The notes below the pieces were generated by a model. The model made no database searches. It worked only from the letters and a program-made list of their open reading frames with translations, and had not been told where the DNA came from. Shown in pieces: positions 59,301-64,000 of a stretch of 64,000 bases of DNA. How positions within the stretch are numbered: position 1 is the first letter of the stretch; the number at the start of each line of letters is the position of its first letter. This DNA is from Terasakiella magnetica (lineage in GTDB: Bacteria > Pseudomonadota > Alphaproteobacteria > Rhodospirillales > Magnetospirillaceae), in the NCBI GenBank assembly GCA_902729415.1, contig CACVCF010000667.1:94485-158484 (forward strand), in the 5' to 3' direction. A program made the translations under genes and the position numbers.

Positions 59301-59328
59301 ACTATACACATCCGTCTGCGGGATGCAA
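59301..59328 (-). promoter_or_regulatory. Sigma-70 promoter of the rpsF-rpsR-rplI operon
   Basis: Read on the minus strand: TTGCAT, 16 bases, TATAGT, about 105 bases before the rpsF start in the divergent region shared with fabD. Confidence 0.6.
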
Positions 59329-59422
59329 GAACGGCGATGCGGGCTCTCTAATCGCTTGACAGGGGAGGGAGACTCCCCCTTTCCTCTCGCCTGAAATTTT
59401 TCGTCAAGGGGAGCACTGATCC

Positions 59423-60364
59423 ATGACCCGTGCGTTCGTCTTTCCCGGCCAGGGATCCCAGGCCGTCGGCATGGGCCGCGAATTGGCCGAGGCCTTTCCC
59501 GCCGCCCGCGAACTGTTTCAGGAAGTGGACGACGCCTTGTCGCAGAAGCTGTCCGCCCTGATGTTCGAGGGGCCGGAGGCCGATCTGACCCTGACCGAGA
59601 ACGCCCAGCCCGCCTTGATGGCGGTGTCGCTGGCGGTGGTCCGCGTGCTGGAGGCCGAGGGCAAGATCTCCCTCGCCGGGAATGCGGCCTTCGTCGCCGG
59701 TCACAGCCTGGGCGAATATTCCGCCCTGGCCGCCGCCGGAACCTTTTCCGTCGCCGATACCGCCCGTTTGCTGAAGATCCGCGGCCAGGCCATGCAAAAG
59801 GCGGTGCCGGTGGGCGTGGGCGCCATGGCCGCCCTGCTGGGCGCCGAGCTGGACCAGGCGCGCGAGATCGCCGCCGCCGCCGCCGAGGGCGAGGTCTGCG
59901 AGGCCGCCAACGACAATGGCGGCGCCCAGGTGGTGGTGTCCGGGCATAAAACGGCGGTGGAGCGGGCCATGAAGCTGGCCGCCGAGCGGGGCATCAAGCG
60001 CGCCATCCTGCTGCCGGTTTCCGCCCCTTTCCATTGCGCCTTGATGCAACCCGCCGCCGACGCCATGGAAGAGGCGCTGTCGCGCGTTACCATGAATGCC
60101 CCGGCCTTGCCGCTGGTGGCTAACGTCACCGCCTCCAAGGTCACCGACCCCGCCGAGATCCGCGCCTTGCTGGTGCGTCAGGTCACCGGCACCGTGCGTT
60201 GGCGCGAAAGCGTGCTGTATATGAAGAGTGAGGGCGTCGATTCCCTGGTCGAGCTGGGCTCGGGCAAGGTGCTGGGCGGCTTGGCCAAGCGTATCGACAA
60301 GGAGGTCTCGGGCAGCTCCATCGGCTTGCCCGCCGACATCGATGCTTTCCTCAAGAGCTTGTAG
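59423..60364 (+). CDS. fabD: Malonyl-CoA:ACP transacylase
   Basis: A 313-residue transacylase that loads malonate onto ACP. FPGQGSQAVGMGREL, the nucleophile in AGHSLGEYSALAA, and the catalytic histidine in VSAPFHCALMQPA are present; QVTGTVRWRESV is the late conserved block. First gene of fabD-fabG-acpP-fabF; ATG follows AGGGGAG. Confidence 0.96.
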   Translation: MTRAFVFPGQGSQAVGMGRELAEAFPAARELFQEVDDALSQKLSALMFEGPEADLTLTENAQPALMAVSLAVVRVLEAEGKISLAGNAAFVAGHSLGEYSALAAAGTFSVADTARLLKIRGQAMQKAVPVGVGAMAALLGAELDQAREIAAAAAEGEVCEAANDNGGAQVVVSGHKTAVERAMKLAAERGIKRAILLPVSAPFHCALMQPAADAMEEALSRVTMNAPALPLVANVTASKVTDPAEIRALLVRQVTGTVRWRESVLYMKSEGVDSLVELGSGKVLGGLAKRIDKEVSGSSIGLPADIDAFLKSL

Positions 60365-60384
60365 GACAAGGGGGGGGCTTTCTG

Positions 60385-61122
60385 ATGTTCGATCTTTCCG
60401 GCAAGACCGCGCTGGTGACCGGCGCGTCCGGCGGTATCGGCGGTGCCATCGCCAAGGCCCTGCACGCTCAAGGGGCGGTGGTGGGCCTGCACGGCACACG
60501 GCGTGAGGCGCTCGACGCCTTGGCCGCCGAACTGGGCGACCGGGTTCACGTGCTGCCCGCCAATCTCTCCAATCCCGAAGAGGTCGAGAGGCTGGCCAAG
60601 GATGCCGAGGCCGCCCTGGGCTCGCTGGATATCCTGGTCAACAATGCCGGGCTGACCCGCGACGGCTTGGTGCTGCGCATGAAGGACGACGATTGGGCCA
60701 CCGTGCTCGACGTCAATCTGACCGCCGCCTTCCGTCTGTGCCGCGCCGCCATGAAGGGGCAGATGAAGCGCCGCTGGGGCCGCATGATCAACATCACCTC
60801 CATCGTCGGCGTCACCGGCAATCCGGGGCAGGTGAACTATGCCGCCTCCAAGGCGGGCATGATCGGCATGAGCAAGTCCCTGGCCCAGGAAGTGGCCAGC
60901 CGCAACATCACCGTCAATTGCATCGCGCCGGGCTTCATCACCTCGGCCATGACCGACGTCCTGACCGATGACCAGAAGACCAAGCTGCTGGCGGGAATTC
61001 CCGCTGGGCGCATGGGCTCGGCGGAAGAGATCGCCGCCGCCGTGGTCTTCCTGGCCAGCGCCGAGGCGGCGTATGTGACGGGGCAGACCATCCACGTCAA
61101 TGGCGGGATGGCAATGATATAA
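60385..61122 (+). CDS. fabG: 3-oxoacyl-ACP reductase
   Basis: A 245-residue SDR of the fatty-acid cycle. VTGASGGIGGAIAKAL binds NADPH; NNAGLTRDGLVLRMKDDDW, the serine in NITSIVGVTGNPGQ and YAASKAGMIGMSK complete the active site. GGGMAMI at the end is typical of FabG. Confidence 0.96.
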   Translation: MFDLSGKTALVTGASGGIGGAIAKALHAQGAVVGLHGTRREALDALAAELGDRVHVLPANLSNPEEVERLAKDAEAALGSLDILVNNAGLTRDGLVLRMKDDDWATVLDVNLTAAFRLCRAAMKGQMKRRWGRMINITSIVGVTGNPGQVNYAASKAGMIGMSKSLAQEVASRNITVNCIAPGFITSAMTDVLTDDQKTKLLAGIPAGRMGSAEEIAAAVVFLASAEAAYVTGQTIHVNGGMAMI

Positions 61123-61151
61123 GGTATCCCAAAATATGGGGTGCCAACGCT

Positions 61152-61194
61152 AGTCAAGGCGGAAAAAGTGTGCTAGTACGGGCCACTTTCCGCC
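61152..61194 (+). promoter_or_regulatory. Possible acpP promoter inside a hairpin
   Basis: TAGTCA, 17 bases, TAGTAC gives a fair -35/-10 pair ahead of acpP. The same stretch can form a stem between GGCGGAAA...AGTG (from 61158) and CACTTTCCGCC (to 61194). This would let acpP be transcribed at its own high level. Confidence 0.4.
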
Positions 61195-61263
61195 TGACGG
61201 GGTCTGCGCCGTTCGGGCGTGGAACCAGATATTCCAACAGACGAGACTTCCGAGGAATCGCAA

Positions 61264-61497
61264 ATGAGTGACGTGGCTGAACGGGTTAAGAAGATCGTCG
61301 TCGAGCATCTGGGCGTCGAAGAGTCCAAGGTGACCGAGAACGCCAGCTTCATCGACGACCTGGGCGCCGACAGCCTCGACACGGTCGAGCTGGTGATGGC
61401 TTTCGAAGAAGAATTCTCTGTCGAGATCCCGGACGATGCCGCCGAGAAGATCCTGACGGTGAAGGACGCTATCGACTTCATCACGAAGAATTCCTAA
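61264..61497 (+). CDS. acpP: Acyl carrier protein
   Basis: A 77-residue acidic four-helix protein. The phosphopantetheine serine is in [19 protein letters not shown]. It carries growing acyl chains for the fab enzymes. ATG 61264 has a GAGGAA site; a longer frame to 61219 adds a non-conserved leader. Confidence 0.97.
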   Translation: MSDVAERVKKIVVEHLGVEESKVTENASFIDDLGADSLDTVELVMAFEEEFSVEIPDDAAEKILTVKDAIDFITKNS

Positions 61498-61507
61498 TTG
61501 GGGATCG

Positions 61508-61550
61508 GGCGCCGGTGTCACAGGGTGATCCGGCGCCTTTCCTTTTTTCC
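61508..61550 (+). terminator. Strong terminator/attenuator between acpP and fabF
   Basis: Stem GGCGCCGG / CCGGCGCC with inner pairing TCAC/GTGA, followed by TTTCCTTTTTTCC. It lies inside the fab operon and would reduce fabF relative to acpP. Confidence 0.75.
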
Positions 61551-61574
61551 GACACTTCCGAAGAACGGGGTTCC

Positions 61575-62834
61575 ATGAGACGTGTAGTCGTCACCGGCCT
61601 CGGCCTCGTCACTCCGCTCGGTAACGGAGTGAAGACCAATTGGGATCGTCTGATCGCTTCCCAATCTGGTATCCGCCGTATTGAACATTTCGACGTGTCC
61701 GACCTGCCCGCCCAGATCGCCGGTATCATTCCGCGCGGTACGGGGGAGGGCGAACTGGATCTGGATGCAGTCGCTCCCGCCAAGGATCGCCGCCGTATGG
61801 ACGATTTTATCGTCTACGGTCTGGCCGCCGCCACCGAGGCGGTGGAGGATTCCGGCTGGAAGCCCCAGGATGACGAGGGGCGCGAGCGCACCGGCGTCAT
61901 GATCGGCTCCGGTATCGGTGGGTTGCCCAACATCGCCGATGGGGCGCTGACCCTGGAGAAGTCCGGTCCGCGCCGTATCTCTCCCTTCTTCATCCCGGCG
62001 GCGCTGATCAATCTGGTCTCGGGCCACGTTTCTATCCGTTATGGCTTCAAGGGTCCGAACCATGCGGTAGTGACGGCCTGCGCCACCGGCGCCCATGCCA
62101 TCGGCGACGCCGCCCGCATCATCCAGTTCGATGACGCCGACGTGATGATCGCCGGCGGTGCCGAAGGCGCGGTGCATCGCCTGGGCATGGCCGGCTTCGC
62201 CGCCGCCCGCGCTCTGTCGACTGCCTTCAACGACGCCCCCACCAAGGGCTCGCGCCCGTGGGACAAGGACCGTGACGGCTTCGTCATGGGCGAGGGCGCC
62301 GGCATCGTGGTGCTGGAAGAGCTTGAGCATGCCAAGAAGCGCGGCGCCAAGATTTATGGCGAGATCATCGGCTACGGCATGTCGGGCGACGCCCACCATA
62401 TCACCGCTCCCGCCGAGGACGGCAATGGCGGTTTCCGCGCCATGGTCGCCGCCCTCAAGCGGGCCCAGGTGAATGTGGATCAGATCGACTACATCAATGC
62501 GCACGGCACTTCGACGCCGTTGGGCGATGAAATCGAGCTGGGCGCGGTCAAGCGGCTGTTCAAGGATCACGCCTACAAGCTCAGCATGTCCTCGACCAAA
62601 TCCGCCATCGGTCACCTGCTGGGTGCCGCCGGTGCGGCCGAGGCCATTTACTCGCTGCTGGCCATGCGCGATCAGATCGTACCGCCCACGCTCAACCTGG
62701 ATAATCCGTCTCCGAGCTGCGATATCGATCTGGTGCCGCACAAGGCCAAGGAGCGCGAGGTCAAGGTGGTGTTGTCCAACTCGTTCGGGTTCGGCGGCAC
62801 CAACGCTTCGTTGGTGTTCAAGGCTGCCCCTTAA
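61575..62834 (+). CDS. fabF: 3-oxoacyl-ACP synthase II
   Basis: A 419-residue condensing enzyme. Triad: Cys in VVTACATGAHAIGDA, His in YINAHGTSTPLGD, His in SAIGHLLGAAGAAEA. MRRVVVTGLGLVTPLGNG is the usual start. It elongates acyl-ACP and controls unsaturated chain length in the type II system. Confidence 0.96.
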   Translation: MRRVVVTGLGLVTPLGNGVKTNWDRLIASQSGIRRIEHFDVSDLPAQIAGIIPRGTGEGELDLDAVAPAKDRRRMDDFIVYGLAAATEAVEDSGWKPQDDEGRERTGVMIGSGIGGLPNIADGALTLEKSGPRRISPFFIPAALINLVSGHVSIRYGFKGPNHAVVTACATGAHAIGDAARIIQFDDADVMIAGGAEGAVHRLGMAGFAAARALSTAFNDAPTKGSRPWDKDRDGFVMGEGAGIVVLEELEHAKKRGAKIYGEIIGYGMSGDAHHITAPAEDGNGGFRAMVAALKRAQVNVDQIDYINAHGTSTPLGDEIELGAVKRLFKDHAYKLSMSSTKSAIGHLLGAAGAAEAIYSLLAMRDQIVPPTLNLDNPSPSCDIDLVPHKAKEREVKVVLSNSFGFGGTNASLVFKAAP

Positions 62835-62858
62835 AGAGGGTGTGTCTTTGCGTTAAGG

Positions 62859-62898
62859 AAAGGCCCTCGTGCCGCCATGGGCGGAGGAGGGCCTTTTT
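62859..62898 (+). terminator. Rho-independent terminator after fabF
   Basis: AAAGGCCCTC and GAGGGCCTTT enclose an inner CCGCC/GGCGG pair, followed by TTCTTT. It ends just before the ribosome-binding region of mltG. Confidence 0.8.
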
Positions 62899-62913
62899 CT
62901 TTGGGGGGGGGCA

Positions 62914-63897
62914 ATGAGGCGGTTTGTCAAAGCTCTGACTATGCTGGGCGCCATCGTGGCGGTGGGGCTGGCGGGTTTGGCCTGGGTCGGCCATCATCAA
63001 TTCACCGCTCCCGGGCCTTCCTTCCGGCCGGTGGCCGTGGTGATCCCCAAAGGGGCCGGGACCGAGGTGGTCGCCCGCCTGCTGGAGGATAACGGCGTCA
63101 TTTCCGGCCGCACTGTCTTCATGGTGGGGGTGAAGCTGCGCCGCGCCACGGTGAAGGCCGGCGAGTTCCTCTTTCCCGCCGGTGTATCCCAGGAAGAGGC
63201 GGTCCACATTCTCTCCGAGGGGCACGCCGTCATTCACAAGCTGACCATCGCCGAGGGCCTGACGGTCCGTCAGGCGCTGGAAACCGTGGCCGAGGCCGAC
63301 TTTCTGGCTGGGACCATCACCCGCAAGCCGCCCGAGGGCTGGCTGCTGCCCGAGACCTGGCATATGAGCCGTGACGAACAGCGTGACGAGGTGGTGGCCC
63401 GCATGGAAAAGGCCATGCGCCAGACTGTGGATGTGCTGTGGGTGGCCCGCACGCCGGGGTTGCCGCTGAAAAGCAAGGAGGAGGCGGTGATCCTGGCGTC
63501 GCTGGTCGAGCGCGAGACCGCCGTCGAGGCCGAGCGTCCCCGCGTTGCGGCGGTATTCTATAACCGCCTGCGGCTGGGGATGCGGCTGCAATCGGATCCG
63601 ACGGTGATCTACGGCCTGTCTGACGGCATGGGCGAGTTGGACAGGCCGCTGACCCGCGACGATCTGATGACCCGGCATCCTTGGAATACCTATGTCATCG
63701 ACGGCCTGCCCCAGACCGCTATCGCCAATCCCGGACGGTCATCCCTGGAGGCGGTGTTGCACCCGGCCAAGTCCGACGAGCTGTACTTTGTTGCCAATGG
63801 CGCGGGCGGTCATGTCTTCGCCCGCACCCTGGACGAGCACAATGCCAATGTCGTCAAGTGGCGCAAGATCGAGCGCGAGCGTAAGGCGGGGCGGTAA
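62914..63897 (+). CDS. mltG: Endolytic murein transglycosylase MltG
   Basis: A 327-residue protein: one N-terminal membrane anchor (LTMLGAIVAVGLAGLAWVG), a LysM-like module and the YceG domain. The catalytic glutamate is in ILASLVERETAVEAERP; FYNRLRLGMRLQSDPTVIYGL and LPQTAIANPGRSSLEAVLHP are family blocks. It cuts nascent glycan strands and thereby helps set their length. The start ATG 62914 follows GGGGGGGG, an ill-defined ribosome-binding site. Confidence 0.94.
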   Translation: MRRFVKALTMLGAIVAVGLAGLAWVGHHQFTAPGPSFRPVAVVIPKGAGTEVVARLLEDNGVISGRTVFMVGVKLRRATVKAGEFLFPAGVSQEEAVHILSEGHAVIHKLTIAEGLTVRQALETVAEADFLAGTITRKPPEGWLLPETWHMSRDEQRDEVVARMEKAMRQTVDVLWVARTPGLPLKSKEEAVILASLVERETAVEAERPRVAAVFYNRLRLGMRLQSDPTVIYGLSDGMGELDRPLTRDDLMTRHPWNTYVIDGLPQTAIANPGRSSLEAVLHPAKSDELYFVANGAGGHVFARTLDEHNANVVKWRKIERERKAGR

Positions 63898-63933
63898 CAG
63901 GCAATACGCAATACGCCCTAGAGCAATTCGCGA

Positions 63934-64000
63934 TCACACTGGTTTATAACCGGCAGCCTTGAAGAAATTCCGGCACTCTTCGGGCTCGTAGAGATCGCAG
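63934..64000 (-). mobile_element. Possible IS630-type transposase, C-terminal end (partial)
   Basis: The last 21 codons of a minus-strand frame, ending EPEECRNFFKAAGYKPV, resemble the C-terminus of IS630-family transposases (typically ...ECANYF...AGY...). The stop is followed by TTGCTCTA (minus strand), which could be the end of the element next to a TA target at about 63919. Only 67 bases are in the window, so this is tentative. Confidence 0.5.

Overview
The window is GC-rich, densely packed chromosomal DNA from an alphaproteobacterium. Gene content and order point to Rhodospirillales, most like Magnetospirillum/Paramagnetospirillum: the coxB-coxA-ctaG-coxC block, a flavocytochrome c sulfide dehydrogenase pair, trpGDC-moaC-moeA-lexA, rpsF-rpsR-DUF2232-rplI, fabD-fabG-acpP-fabF-mltG, an alphaproteobacterial LexA box (GTTC-N7-GTTC), a hemerythrin fusion and several c-di-GMP enzymes. 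The genus is an inference from these features; no database was consulted.

Layout. 0-3.5 kb: end of aspS, a metallo-beta-lactamase-fold hydrolase, a long-chain polyprenyl diphosphate synthase (minus strand) and a TrmN6-like methyltransferase. 3.6-7.4 kb: a hybrid histidine kinase overlapping a receiver-EAL protein. 7.4-14.1 kb: a secreted cupin, an aa3-type oxidase operon on the minus strand, then a rhodanese and the sulfide dehydrogenase pair on the plus strand. 14.1-16 kb: small and hypothetical genes.

16.1-25.3 kb is the accessory-looking part. It is one plus-strand run of tightly coupled genes: a PAP2 phosphatase, an exported outer-membrane-like protein, a broken acyl-adenylating enzyme, an esterase, a lone PEP-synthase-type ATP-grasp domain, larC, larE and larB (nickel-pincer nucleotide cofactor synthesis), an NTF2-like protein, a class IV aminotransferase and a frameshifted 4'-phosphopantetheinyl transferase. 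It stops at a tRNA-Val(GAC) gene. No larA (the usual cofactor user) is in the window. Both broken genes break at six-base G or C runs. This is the best candidate for an undescribed system.

25.7-35.2 kb: amidohydrolase and acetyltransferase, small hypotheticals, a lone fliN, transaldolase, an MFS transporter, and an 889-residue MBL/cyclic-nucleotide-binding/hemerythrin fusion. It is followed directly by a likely 6S RNA and then a 314-bp segment bounded by inverted repeats.

35.8-59.2 kb runs mainly on the minus strand and is mostly housekeeping: lexA, moeA-moaC-trpCDG, a diguanylate cyclase, radC, purF-cvpA-radA, an MlaFE-type transporter, alr, dnaB and the rplI/rpsR/rpsF ribosomal operon. A short plus-strand pair (ELM1-like protein and trypsin-like protease) lies within it. 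59.4-63.9 kb, on the plus strand, holds fatty-acid synthesis genes and mltG. The window ends in the C-terminus of what looks like an IS630-type transposase.
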